A stretch of DNA of 64,000 nucleotides. It comes from Acheta domesticus (Eukaryota; Arthropoda; Insecta; Orthoptera; Gryllidae). A model generated the notes under the pieces. It ran no database searches. It saw nothing but the letters and a program-made list of their open reading frames with translations, and was not told where the DNA came from. Below, piece by piece: positions 54,679 to 64,000 of this stretch. Position numbers and translations under genes: made by a program. The stretch lies in assembly GCA_031308135.1 (NCBI GenBank), contig JAHLJT010003656.1, positions 48,614,335-48,678,334 on the forward strand, read 5' to 3'. Every line of letters starts with the position of its first letter. Position 1 is the stretch's first letter.

Positions 54679-55551
54679 GACTGAATAACCTCAGCATGCA
54701 GACGGCCCAGCTTCCATGCACCGCGGAAATTTAGATGAAGACCATCCCGTGCGGTGTCTTCTGGCCCCAGCCAGTGATTTGGGTCTACGAAATGACCCTC
54801 GAACTTTCCGCATGCCCATTATAACCCTCGATTTAATTGCCACGTCCTACCGATGTGCACATCTCTGCGTTGCATCACACCAGATAGAACAATTCGCGCG
54901 TTTTTGAATTTGCTTTTTTACAGCGCGACCTAACTCCACGCACTGGTTCACAGAGTCGAAGATGGGTTGCCTCTTCGATACATTTGTACCCACGTGCAAA
55001 AGGACGACTTCCACGGCTTCATTTTCGTGCGCTCTTTCCACGACGGATTTCATTTGCACAACGTTTATCCCTGGAAAGAAAGAAACGTCGGCTCCTTTCT
55101 TCTTGCAAACTCCTCCGCTATGGCCCAGCATCGTAGCTCCGAGCACTTTAACCTTGTTCTTATAAGGCTCTTCATCAATGACGGTGTTGTTTGCTTCGGT
55201 GCTCGAATGCGTTGATCGCTACGGGACACTTTGCTTCTTCAACTCCTGGATCTTGAAGCTTAATTTCCTAATGCACTGCTGGGCTTCGGTTAATTCAGCT
55301 TCATGTCTCCGAAGTCTTCTCTCGATTCGATCACATTTGGGGCACGTGCATACCGACGATTCAGTAGCAGGACCAGGATTTTGCTCAATTCCGCCGATCA
55401 CAAGAAGAGTGGCCAAAACTGCTGCACAGAGCAAAGCCATGCCGTCGCCGGACCGCACGCGCACCGCTTGCCCCTTCACCACCCGGAAAACACGCAGGCG
55501 CCCTGCCCAGATGCCCACGCGGGCGCGGTAAACCGCCAAGTCGCAACCCAT
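54660..55551 (-). pseudogene. CR1-like ORF1: 2A-like motif, coiled coil, SGNH-esterase-like domain (broken)
   Basis: Starts at ATG 55551; an in-frame ATG at codon 38 would begin directly at a hydrophobic segment MALLCAAVLATLLVIG that leads into the 2A-like GIEQNPGP (residues 54-61). Then come CTCPKC and a charged helix RIERRLRRHEAELTEAQQ. A TAG at 55219 interrupts the frame, which then continues: KVKVLGATMLGHSGG (block I position, usually GDS), VEVVLLHVGTN (the GxN block), a stop at 54847, and, in a shifted frame, DGLHLNFRGAWKLGRLH, containing the Asp-x-x-His catalytic dyad of SGNH hydrolases at about 54715-54745. It ends at TGA 54660. The Ser of block I is not visible. CR1-clade ORF1 esterases are known; their role in retrotransposition is unclear. 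Confidence 0.8.
55369..55392 (-). other. 2A-like ribosome-skipping motif GIEQNPGP
   Basis: Residues 54-61 of ORF1 match the 2A core (D-V/I-E-x-N-P-G-P) at seven of eight positions, with Gly in place of the first Asp, preceded by a Leu-rich hydrophobic run as in known 2A and 2A-like sequences. In active 2As the chain breaks between the last Gly and Pro. Activity here is uncertain because of the Asp change. Confidence 0.8.
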
Positions 55552-55734
55552 GGCCTTTCACTTTACGGAGCTGCTCCGAAACACGTCATTACGCGACGAC
55601 TACCTGTACACGACTGTAGACGATCTGTAGACCTGTAGGCGATTAATTATTATTATTATTTTTCCATTACATCACGACTAAATAGGTTATGAGTCGGCTG
55701 AATGTAAAATCTACTCCAAGTTGCAACCAGCTAC

Positions 55735-58700
55735 CTAAGGAGCAGATCCAGTGACTGTCAGTGCCTCTACAATACTTTGCGCAAAATGCACTTCCCAGTC
55801 CTTTGAATGACCTGCAAGTTCAGCCAAGTTCTTACACAAATTTTGCGGAACAAATCCCAGAGCTCCGATAACTATCGGTACGACCTGTGCTTTTAGGCCC
55901 CACATTCGGCTGATCTCAATTTCCAAACTCTTTTATTTAAGACGTTTCTCTGTCTCCTTCGTTACGACATTTTGATCGCAAGATACAGCAACATTGACAA
56001 GTAAACACGATTTGTTCTCCAAATCTCGGATGACTATATCCGGTTTGTTTGCCGCTCCGTTTGAATTTGTTGGTCGTACAATATTGTACCAAATCCAACC
56101 GATGTCACCGGTTTTGGTGAGTGTTCGTACCACTTGGGGCATGTGTTTGGAACTTCGAGGGCGGTACAGATCTGCCAGTGAAGGTAGCTACACACCCCGT
56201 CGTGTCTTTTCAAGTATTCGGTCTTTGCTAGGATTGGACAAGCTGAGACAATATGATCAATGGTTTCTTCTTGCTCCTGGTAAATTCGGCATGTGTCATC
56301 TGGGGAAATTTTGAGAACCGCTTTATCATAATGTCGTGTTCTTAACGCCTGATCTTGAGCAGCTACTAGAACTGCTTCTTATTCTGGCTTCATTCTTCCC
56401 GTTTTAAGCCACATAAATGATTGATCTTTATTGATGTGCAAATTGTCCATTCTTTTTAGGTATTGTCAGTGAAGTTGTTTGTCTCTCCACAATTTCTTTA
56501 ACATTTTTTGTGTCTCACACTTCATGTTTAGCAGCATCAGAAGTTCAGTGCCTGTGTTATTCGATTTGTCTTGCCTAGTTTCCCTCGCAATACTTCTTGC
56601 TATACTAACAATGCCTCTGTTTCCCATTCTTCGGTCAGAGTTCATGACCTGCCTCATTAGTGGGTCATCTTGATGACTGACTACATACTTCTCCAACCCG
56701 ACTATAGCGTTGTGCCAGGAGGCCTCAATTTATCTGAGGCCTCTTCCTCCTTCTTTATGTGACACATAAAGTCTATGTATATCAGCACGAGGATGGGAAA
56801 CATAATGCATTGTTCGCAGTTTCCTCGTTTTTCGATCCATGGTGCGAATTTCTTGCTCAGTCTAGTCCACTAGTCCAAAACTGTATTCGGCTACAGGTAC
56901 CGCCAAACTACCTATTGCAGATATTTTATTCCTGGAGTTCAGAGGGGACTGTAGGACTAGTTACACTCTCCTATAATACTCCCTACGAATTCTCTCTTTG
57001 ATTCTTTCGTTCGAGATGGTTTCACATTCTTCAATGCTCATATATTTGTAAGTTTTACCTGGCTCAAGATCTTGAATCACAGTGTGCATATCAATTACAA
57101 TGTTCTCAGACGTTGTGAATTTCCCTCTTTTTAAATTGATTTTTGAACACTTGTCAAGAACAAACTTCATGCAGATGTCATTGATAAAGTCATTCACGAC
57201 AGACAGCATATGGGAGAGAATCGCTTCATTCTTAGCAAACACTTTCAGATCAACCATGTAAAACAAATGTCATACTGGCCTTTCATCACCATGGAGCTTA
57301 AAATCAAAGTCAGCTTGCGACAACTGTCTCGATAGTGGGATCAAACTAATGCAAAACAGCATAGGGGATAGTGAATCTCCTTGAAAAATACCCCTGTTAA
57401 TCTGAATACTAGTTTCTACTGTTTCCTTTCTGCTCTGTATTAGTAATCTGGTACTCCACGACTTCATACTAGCCTTGCAAAATTCAGTAAGTCTAGGATG
57501 AAATCGATATATCTCCAGGGTCTTCAAAAGCCAATCGTGTCATACACTATCAAAGGCCTTTTGGTAGTCAATCCAAGCCATGCTCAAATTACGTTTGCGT
57601 TTCTTTACATCATTCAAAATGACTTTATTCAGTAGCAAGATTTCCGTACAGCCATAAGAGCCTTTACGACATCCCTTTTGTTCAGCTGGCATTAGATGGT
57701 TCTTATCTAGATGTCTGTATATTTTGTCAGGTATGGCTGCAGTGATAACTTTGTAAAGTACTGGCAGACAAGTAATTGGCCTGTAGTTCTTCGCCAAAGA
57801 GCTGTCTCCCGCTTTGGGTAGCAAATACGTGATGCCGCGTGTGAGCCATTCCGGGAGTTCCTTTGGGTTTTCTAAAACTTTATTAACTTTACTAGATGAG
57901 AATGTATTACTAACTTTACTAGTCTTTACTAGATGAGAATGTATTGCTGTTAATTTCTTAATCCAATAAATCGAGATCTTATCAATCCCGGGGGCCTTCC
58001 AGTTTCCCATGTTCTTAATTGCTTGGAAGAGGTTCTCTTCCGAGAATTGGTGAACATCTTCCACTGTTTCTACAAGTTCATCGGCAGCATCATCTTCAGA
58101 TTTAAGCCAAGATGCGTCTTTGTTGTAGGATCTGCTCTCCTCCCAGATTCCTGCCTAAAATGCTTCGACGTCATCTTTGAAGAAGTGACAGCTTTGCCAT
58201 TCGTTTTTTGAGTCAGATTGCAATAGAATTTTTTTGCGTCTGTTTCAAACAACCGTTTCTGTACACGGAAATCTATTCTACGTTTGTAACGTCTAATTCT
58301 TTGAGCCCATGCTTGAATTTTCTCTTTTAGCTTCTCAACTACCATTAGCCTGCTGGTGTCATTTTCAATTTGGTATTTTTGTTCAACATTGAATATTTTT
58401 CGTTGAACTTTAGAGGTGTGCGTTGATTTAGAAGATGCCTCAGCTAGGAGTGATATTTCCCATGGGGGTACAGAGCTATTTACTCTGTTTTGTTGTCGGC
58501 CGTCGGTGTTCTTGGCTAGCCCCAAAATTATCTGAGATACTAGATATCCAGTTGAATATACCATGTAATTGATTTCAGTAATATCTAGATCTCTGCCTGG
58601 GGTCTCGACCACCTCATTCAAGACAGAATTCACTGTTTCTATCACTCTGTTAGCTTTGGCATTTTCTTATATTCTCCTCAACAGTTCGTGAGATTCAACG

Positions 58701-59277
58701 GATGTTGACTAACTCGTTATATCTCGCGCCGAAGGATATTTTGCATTATGTCCTGATCGTGTAATTCATTGCCACATGAATTTTCACCACTGACGTGTGT
58801 TTCACTGGAAAGAGATGAACCTTCCACGGGATCATCATTTTCAAGTTCTACATGTTCGTCATATGGATAGTTCGAACGAAGTACATACTCCGCATTTCTC
58901 TCAATGTCAGCATGTTCTTCTGAGAATTGTCCTCTGCTGAGTATGTGTCGTCCTTGACTGGCAAGCTTCTTTGAGTCTAGGGTAGGTCTCATATCTGGGT
59001 TCCGCTCTCTCCATACCTTGAAAACTTCTATTTCTGAGCCCCCATTTTTCGCTTTTGCATAGTAAAATCACCACATCACCTCCTTTAATTCATCCCGGGT
59101 CCATCTCTGACGATGGCTTCGAGCTACTGCCGGCTCTGGGTCCCTGGGACTAGCATCCGTGGGATGGCCAGACGCCGACAAGGTGACATTAGCTCGGTTT
59201 CTGAGCTGGTATGTGACATTGGTAGAACAAGGCACGTTAAGATTCATTACATTTCTTGTTCTATCCATTTTTCTCAT
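55735..59277 (-). pseudogene. Dong/R4-like ORF: reverse transcriptase and restriction-like endonuclease (broken)
   Basis: N-terminal part 59277-58717: YQLRNRA, RWTRDELKEVMW, (stop), FYYAKAKNGGSEIEVFKVW. A middle part 58645-58070 leads into DELVETVEDV in a shifted frame. The reverse transcriptase follows at 58064-56961: NWKAPGIDKI, ITYLLPKAG, NYRPITCLP, MAWIDYQKAFDSV, (TGA), FQGDSLSPMLFC, (TGA), then FYMVDLK at 57249-57260 where YMDD is expected, and TYKYMSIEE. Next, AIARE-type linker 56696-56466 and a finger-like CRIYQ.. TIDHIVSACPILAK near 56235-56291 (second Cys replaced by Tyr). The C-terminal part 56142-55735 has NKPDIVIRD, CLLVNVAV, KETEKRLK, LEIEISRMW-like (EIEISRMW) and VVPIVIGALGF, typical of the PD-(D/E)xK endonuclease region of this group. 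Stops are mostly TGA within an otherwise conserved frame. Confidence 0.8.
57249..57260 (-). other. Mutated reverse transcriptase catalytic box, YMVD for YMDD
   Basis: In the Dong/R4-like element the catalytic tetrad reads Tyr-Met-Val-Asp. A GAT to GTT change at the first catalytic Asp codon would abolish polymerase activity. Confidence 0.75.
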
Positions 59278-59299
59278 TGGTTTGAATTGAAGGGACAGG

Positions 59300-59775
59300 A
59301 CGCAAATTCGAGTTCACAGATCACACTTAACTCTCGAGTTGTTTCCTGCCATCCGTTACTGCGACCCACAGTGGCCTCGGGGCATCCCCCCGCAGGGCCC
59401 AGCAAGGGGTCCCTCCGATTGCCAGTCGGCATTACTAAACCCTACGGGATTTTCACTGACTACTGAAGGCAGTCTCCTTCGCTGGCTAATGCAAGGTTCG
59501 GGCCTCCACCCTAATCAGTGGCCTGGTGTGCTAACCCAGTTTCTCTCCTGTACCCTCTATGGGCCGACAACAGGAAGTCCAAAAGTTCATGACCCTTCCC
59601 TCTCTACTTACTTCCCACTCTCCTCAAAATGGAGTACTTCTTCGTCTGAACCCTCACCTTCAACCTATTCAGCAAGAGAGGCCCTACCGGTAGCTAGGCT
59701 ACCACTGACGTAGCTTCAAGGCTCATGGGGGTACTGAAGCTCCACCACCAACTGCAAGGTCGTGTACTCCCTAGG
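59300..59775 (-). other. 5' leader of the Dong/R4-like element
   Basis: Non-coding, G+C-richer than its surroundings; on the minus strand it begins near CCACCTAGGGAGTACACGAC and contains GGTGGTGGAGCTTCAGTACC. It lies exactly between the (AAT)n border and the first coding remnants, so it is taken as the 5' untranslated region and internal promoter of the element. Confidence 0.55.
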
Positions 59776-59777
59776 TG

Positions 59778-59779
59778 GA

Positions 59780-59830
<51 letters not shown>
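59778..59830. repeat. (ATT)n microsatellite, ~17 units
   Basis: Pure ATT run bordering the 5' end of the Dong/R4-like element. Confidence 0.95.
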
Positions 59831-59919
59831 TTGAGGATTTAAGTGGTAGGGTGATGATGAGGGATGAGAGGACTAGGATGATAGTACGAGCTGGTAGGTG
59901 GGGTAGTGGGATGTATTCA

Positions 59920-60065
59920 TGGGTTTTTTGGAATCAACCCATCATTCGCTTTGTGACCAATGTAAACCACGAAAATCCCGTTCAGAATGGCCGGTCCGTG
60001 TATCGACCCCGGACCTCCCTATTTCGAATCCAGCGCGCTACACACTAAGCCACTGCGCTTGGTCA
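59920..60065 (-). repeat. tRNA-derived SINE (minus strand)
   Basis: On the minus strand: CAGTGGCTTAGTGTGTAGCG (A-box-like) then GGAGGTCCGGGGTCGATAC (B-box-like), followed by GGATTTTCGTGGTTTACATT, a body style known from arthropod SINEs. A 107-codon plus frame is incidental. Confidence 0.62.
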
Positions 60066-60164
60066 CTTGTTCCTAAATATACACTGTTTTCTCCGATTAT
60101 ATTGCAATTTAGTATGGATTTAACTCAGAGGCTTCTTTTAGGTTTGAGTATCTTTTACTGCAGT

Positions 60165-60345
60165 GAATGTACAGCATGAGACAATCGGCTTTACATCCCC
60201 TCCGAAGGAAGTCGTATGAACAATTTTTGAGGATCTTCTGTGGGCCTTAAATGTCCACGTCTTGAACGGGTTTGAACCTGCGAACTTGGGTTCAACAGTC
60301 AGGGCACTTGTTAACCGTTACTCCTCCGAAGTCACAAAGAGATTA
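60165..60345 (-). repeat. Second tRNA-derived SINE (minus strand)
   Basis: On the minus strand: GAGTAACGGTTAACAAGTGC, then a B box GCAGGTTCAAACCCG, then a tail CTTCCTTCGGAGGGGATGTA followed by AAGCCG, a tail type common in arthropod SINEs. Different sub-family from the one at 59920-60065. Confidence 0.6.
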
Positions 60346-60349
60346 GCAC

Positions 60350-61300
60350 GCTATTCTATGTTGCATTTCTAAAAATAGCTTAAAGTATTTTGGGTGTGTT
60401 TCTTTCACACGATTGAAGTGGTCATATTTATAATGAGTTATATTTTTTTACTTGAACAAAAACGAAATCTTTTGATTGATTTAGTAATGCTGGGTATGTA
60501 ATGGCATAAAGGAATATGAATGAAGAAAGTCCTTTCAAAACTTTTCCGACCCATATGACGTCGGTAATATAATGCGTGTCCAGCAGGCAGTTGTAACTTA
60601 ACGATGAATGACGTGAGGTGATGTCTCATGACGTGACATGATATACAATTAGGCAATTAATCTGAATCAAACTTCACTTGTCTCACAGTTACATTCTAAA
60701 CGTTGAATGCTGCTGCGTGACTGCTTTGATAGAACCCTGCTTTCAAAAGGGTATTGTTATAACGTATTTGGGTAAAAATAAAGATAATTTGCGGCATGGT
60801 AATTGATAGACGTCATCCATAGGATAAGACAATGGTTGTTGGAAATCACAAACCACGAATATCATTATTAGAGTATTCATGTAATCCGTCGTATTTAGTA
60901 TATTTTTAAGCCATTCGGAAGCAATATTATATGTATATACTCTTAAGCTTTGTTGACTTCAGGTAACTATGAATATAGTACGAAGCCTCATAATTATAAT
61001 TACTATACATTTTAACAAACAAATATTTTATATTTTTCGACTTAGCATATTTATGCCACTATTATTGTGTAAAGAGTTCTTCTAAATTTCATTATGTCGG
61101 AGTTGCAATTTTATAATGATCATCTGAATTTTTTCAACGAATGATTGAGAATTTACAGAACAGATTTCGTTTAGGGAAAGTATTTTATATTATAGTTTTT
61201 ACTTTTGAAATATTAACATTTGGTAAATCTCGAAATTACATATTTCGCAGGAAATGAGACTAGCACCTAATTTTTACAGTCGTTAGAAATATATGGGGAA
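60350..61300. other. A+T-rich stretch, nothing recognised
   Basis: No supported gene, RNA or repeat. Confidence 0.4.
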
Positions 61301-61309
61301 AATGTAAAG

Positions 61310-61850
61310 AAAAAAATTGGTGCGGTTTTTAAAAAAAACGTTTTAAAAATATTCAAAACCGTCTATATTTTACACAAAATAAAGGGAAAATACTAATATT
61401 TTCGAAAACTTTTGCAATATTTATTTCAAGATCTGTCTTTAAAGAACAGATTTCAATCACGAAAAAATCTTTACCTTCAATATGTACGCCAAAAAATTGA
61501 TTTTTTCCAATTTTCAAAAAATCAGGAATTTCAACGAAAATGAGATCTTTAATTTCTTTTAGCCGTCCTGTAAAATATCCAACGCTATGGAATGTACCCT
61601 CAAAAATAAAAAAAATCTGCTTCATACTCACAAAGACTTGATTTCGTTCAAATCAATAGCTGAATACCAATATTGAAAAAAATACTTCAACCTTTTTTTC
61701 ACTAGCGTTGAACACAGACGGAGAGACAGTGACGGAGAGACCTATGGACACACGGACTTTTTCAAAGTCAATCGATTTTCAGGTATCAAGGACACACAGA
61801 ACTTGAAATCTGGCTACACCACGTTTTAGAGGGAAAAATGTATTTATATA
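61310..61850 (+). repeat. Family E copy
   Basis: Shares with 8830-9690: CAATTTTCAAAAAATCAGGA, CACTAGCGTTGAACACAGAC, the GACGGAGAGACAGTGACGG block, TTTTCAGGTATCAAGG and CTACACCACGTTTTAGAGGG, in the same order. Confidence 0.58.
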
Positions 61851-62049
61851 GATACATGATTTATCCACTTTTTAATTACCGAGGCCTGACAATAAGTGTT
61901 TTTCAGTAGGAAATTCGCAGTTTTCAACCGCACGATTTCAATAATTTAACTTCTTATGAAATAAGAACGAAGAAGTAAAAATAACTGACTCCAATGGCGC
62001 AGTTTACATTGCTGGGTATAATCCTTCGACTGTTGGGGAGAATTTTAAT

Positions 62050-62260
62050 GACCTTTGATAGCTAGTTCTCTGTGATATCTCTGAAAAATAACAGACGAAT
62101 ACTGATGCAGTACCCTAACAAATGAATCACGAATTACGCGTGATCTTTCCTTGTTAATTCTTGTCTCTTCCCCCGTAGAGGTATACAAATACATGCACTG
62201 TACTGCCACAAATATTGGGAGACGACTCGTATTTGTAGAGCTTGTCCCGGCTGCTTCCTG
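62050..62260 (-). repeat. Family F fragment (inverted)
   Basis: On the minus strand: CAGCCGGGACAAGCTCTACA, then GATCACGCGTAATTCGTGAT, CATTTGTTAGGGTACTGCAT and ATCACAGAGAACTA, the same order as in the plus-strand copy at 62335-62935. The two form an inverted pair about 75 bp apart. Confidence 0.6.
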
Positions 62261-62334
62261 GCGATCTGAAGCGGAAACTACGTTCAAGAGAAGGGAAGGA
62301 CAGCAATGTCTTCCGATATATGAAATGCACTGTG

Positions 62335-62935
62335 TTAATTGATTTCTTGGTGATTACGGGCGCGCCAACAGCTAAGGTAATTAGTCTCGTAAGTTTAGTG
62401 CTTGTTTTATCGTGGCTGATGGCGGTGATCTTCCCCATCTGATGGCCAGATTCGGCGCTGACCTACGTCAACTTGCGGGTGTTTCCCCAACCAATTATCT
62501 CCCACTGGCGTGGCACCGCTCCAGCCGGGACGAGCTCTAAGCTCCCGACTGGTCTCCCGAGATGTGTAGCGCATGTAAGTGCAAGTGTGTGTAGGTATGA
62601 CTTGAGGGTAGGACAAAGAATAGAAAGAAAAGACCGCATGCGGTCCGTAACCCGTTTGTTACAGTACTCCTCCGGCATTCACCTCATATTGATCAGAGAT
62701 ACCATTGAAAACTACCGATCGAAGTAGCCGATTGCCAGAATTTTTCTCCAGAAAACAAATGATCTCGTCCAATCTATGTAGCTAAAGTCGAAAATCCTGC
62801 CACCGTCGACATTGGAACCCTCGTCAACTCGGTCAGAGGCTGGAACCCTAGTCAATCTGGTCAGAGCCTTGAACCCTAGACAACCCGGTGAGAGGCACTG
62901 CAGTTTTATGCCCTTAGCCACCCTTGCCGGTAATA
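62335..62935 (+). repeat. Family F copy with a triplicated 30-bp segment near its end
   Basis: A ~600-bp copy of the repeat at 39190-39715 and 40690-41245 (TTGCGGGTGTTTCCCCAACC, CAGCCGGGACGAGCTCTAAG, CTCCGGCATTCACCTC, AGAGGCACTGCAGTTTTATG). Near 62812-62895 a phrase GAACCCT(C/A)GTCAA(C/T)(T/C)(C/T)GGTCAGAG is repeated three times, unlike the other copies. Confidence 0.68.
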
Positions 62936-62939
62936 ATCA

Positions 62940-63145
62940 CAGGATTTTAGGCGCCAATTGCCACAGTAATTGACGCACCAGGAAAATTATATACAGATTA
63001 ACCCCAAACAAGTTGTTTATTATTTACAATAATTTCCTCAGCCACAACTTTTCACCTTCCATTAAAAATGTTAGGTAATGTAAAACATAATTGGAATGAG
63101 TAGTCTATCAGCAGTCATTGAATGAGCGTTGTGAACCCATTGAGG
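62940..63145. other. Short stretch, nothing recognised
   Basis: No feature seen. Confidence 0.3.
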
Positions 63146-63149
63146 GGTC

Positions 63150-63298
63150 TAGAGAGAGACAGAGAGAGGGAGAGAGAGGGACAGAGAGAGACATAGAGAG
63201 ACAGAGAGAAATAGAGAGAGACAGAGAGATGCAGAGAGAAACAGAAACAGAGAGACACAGAGAGACACAGAGAGACAGAGACAACGAGAGAGAGAGAT
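63150..63298. repeat. (GAGA/GACA)n microsatellite-like tract
   Basis: About 150 bp of AGAGAGACAGAGAG-type sequence, nearly all purine plus C on the plus strand. Frames open on both strands are compositional. Confidence 0.9.
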
Positions 63299-63299
63299 C

Positions 63300-64000
63300 A
63301 AAATATCGATTTCTGAACGTATTCGATTTCAAACACATTGAATGTCTATATTTTGAATTTTGTTGGTTAGCTCCCACTTCCACTCGATGCCTCAATTGTA
63401 TCATTCCAGAAGTCCATTTGTACTGATAGGAATTAGTAGAAATGTCCCTCCATTTCACAGGCGAGAACATCGGCCGCTATGGTATGCATTGTTCGTCGAA
63501 ACAACTAATTAGAGGAACGGAGGGCAGAAAGAGGGAGGGCCGCGAGACAAAAGGGGAGGTCGAAAGGGCTCGCCCCTGCTGGAGCAGCTGCGTTGCGCGC
63601 TGCGATCGTGTTTCCGGTCGCCGGCGGTCGGCGCGGCGGCGCGGGGTTCGGAAGGGTGTCGGAGCGAGGTAAGGGGCTGAAATGGCCTGTGCGGTAATGG
63701 GTGGACGGAATCCGGGAATGGCGCGAATCTCATTCTCGTTGAACTCTCTGAATTTTCGAAAATTTGCAACTTTAGAAATAATGCGAGAACGTTCACGCTG
63801 TTGTAGCAACACTAGCTGTGTATTGATGTAGAGAGTCTATTTCTTGGTAAGTTTTGTGAACCGAAAGGAGCCCAGGAAGGGTAGACATTATTTGTATTTG
63901 GTATTTTGGATACCCAAATTGGAATTCAATCTCAGCCTTTCCCATTGCTGATAATCTCACAGAAGGTGAGTTGTTTGATTACATCTACACTGAAAGAGGG
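63300..64000. other. Mixed end of window with a G+C-rich block
   Basis: A G+C-rich part at 63530-63680 (GCCGGCGGTCGGCGCGGCGG) is open on both strands without a known motif. A possible donor-like GAGCGAGGTAAGGGGC occurs at 63664; alone it is not enough to call an exon. Confidence 0.25.

Larger units (their letters stand above)
51758..55640 (-). mobile_element. CR1/L2-like non-LTR retrotransposon, near full length, inactive
   Basis: A minus-strand element of about 3.9 kb. From its 5' end: a short leader; ORF1 with a 2A-like motif, a CTCPKC cysteine cluster, a predicted coiled coil and an SGNH-esterase-like domain; ORF2 with an Ala-rich, repeat-containing N-terminal part, an AP-type endonuclease and a reverse transcriptase. 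Esterase-containing ORF1 is known from CR1-clade elements, and APE + RT without RNase H fits CR1/L2/jockey elements. Several stop codons and frameshifts make this copy dead, but the RT part is open for 351 codons, so it is fairly young. Its 5' end directly follows the A+T-rich tail of the Dong/R4-like element. Confidence 0.85.
55650..59775 (-). mobile_element. Dong/R4-like non-LTR retrotransposon, near full length, inactive
   Basis: A minus-strand element of about 4.1 kb with (ATT)n (plus-strand reading) at both borders: 59778-59830 on the 5' side and 55648-55662 on the 3' side. Order from its 5' end: a ~480-bp G+C-richer leader (59300-59775), an N-terminal region, a reverse transcriptase, a CCHC-type finger and a restriction-like endonuclease domain, with no AP endonuclease. 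This architecture is that of the R2/R4 group, and Dong elements are known to insert in TAA repeats. The many stops and a mutated catalytic box show that it is dead. Confidence 0.78.

Noticed and set aside
63108..63470. 120-codon Ser/Leu/Cys-rich minus frame and Arg/Glu-rich plus frame
   Set aside because: Translations of a GAGA/GACA simple repeat.

Overview
The window looks like a piece of a large, repeat-rich insect nuclear genome. The one host gene I can name is a minus-strand gene of the dpr family (defective proboscis extension response; two-immunoglobulin neuronal surface proteins of arthropods). Two of its exons, at about 38236-38109 and 23554-23386, are separated by a 14.55 kb intron and splice in frame across the second Ig domain. 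The very long introns, A+T-rich background, decayed non-LTR retrotransposons, MITEs and tRNA-derived SINEs suggest a large-genome insect, perhaps a polyneopteran such as a stick insect, cockroach or grasshopper. That last step is inference. No bacterial genes, rRNA, functional tRNA or CRISPR array is visible.

Layout. 0-2 kb: a Tc1/mariner-superfamily transposase relic split by a 645-bp TA-flanked MITE, then the 3' tail of a non-LTR retrotransposon. 2-4.3 kb: G+C-rich DNA, a 1-kb pyrimidine tract with an 80-90 bp minisatellite, and a CpG-rich block. 4.3-16 kb: mostly A+T-rich DNA with small MITEs, a SINE and repeat fragments. 16.2-18.7 kb: GGT repeats, an extreme G+C block with a 12-bp satellite, and a purine tract. 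18.7-23.4 kb: second copy of the TA-flanked MITE, a 29-bp minisatellite with higher-order structure, and two abutting MITEs that end 42 bp from the dpr splice donor. 23.4-38.2 kb: the dpr intron, holding a 21-bp palindromic minisatellite, a retrotransposon tail, a SINE, a fold-back element and a 914-bp piggyBac-like MITE with TTAA target duplications. At 37.87-38.2 kb the 3' end of the dpr exon with its splice donor is repeated in a 92-bp tandem array.

38-51 kb: several copies of an unnamed repeat of about 550 bp, a 600-bp GGN tract open in many frames, and a second copy of the 300-bp MITE. 51.3-59.8 kb: two nearly complete but inactivated non-LTR retrotransposons, tail to head on the minus strand. 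The first is CR1/L2-like, with an ORF1 carrying a 2A-like motif and an SGNH-esterase motif and an ORF2 with AP endonuclease and reverse transcriptase. The second is Dong/R4-like, with reverse transcriptase, a CCHC-type finger and a restriction-like endonuclease, lying between ATT microsatellites. 59.8-64 kb: two minus-strand SINEs, more repeat copies, a GA-rich tract and a G+C-rich end.

Most long ORFs in the window are compositional artefacts of G+C-rich or simple-repeat DNA and are not annotated as genes. Repeat families are named A, B, C, E, F and G here for convenience only.
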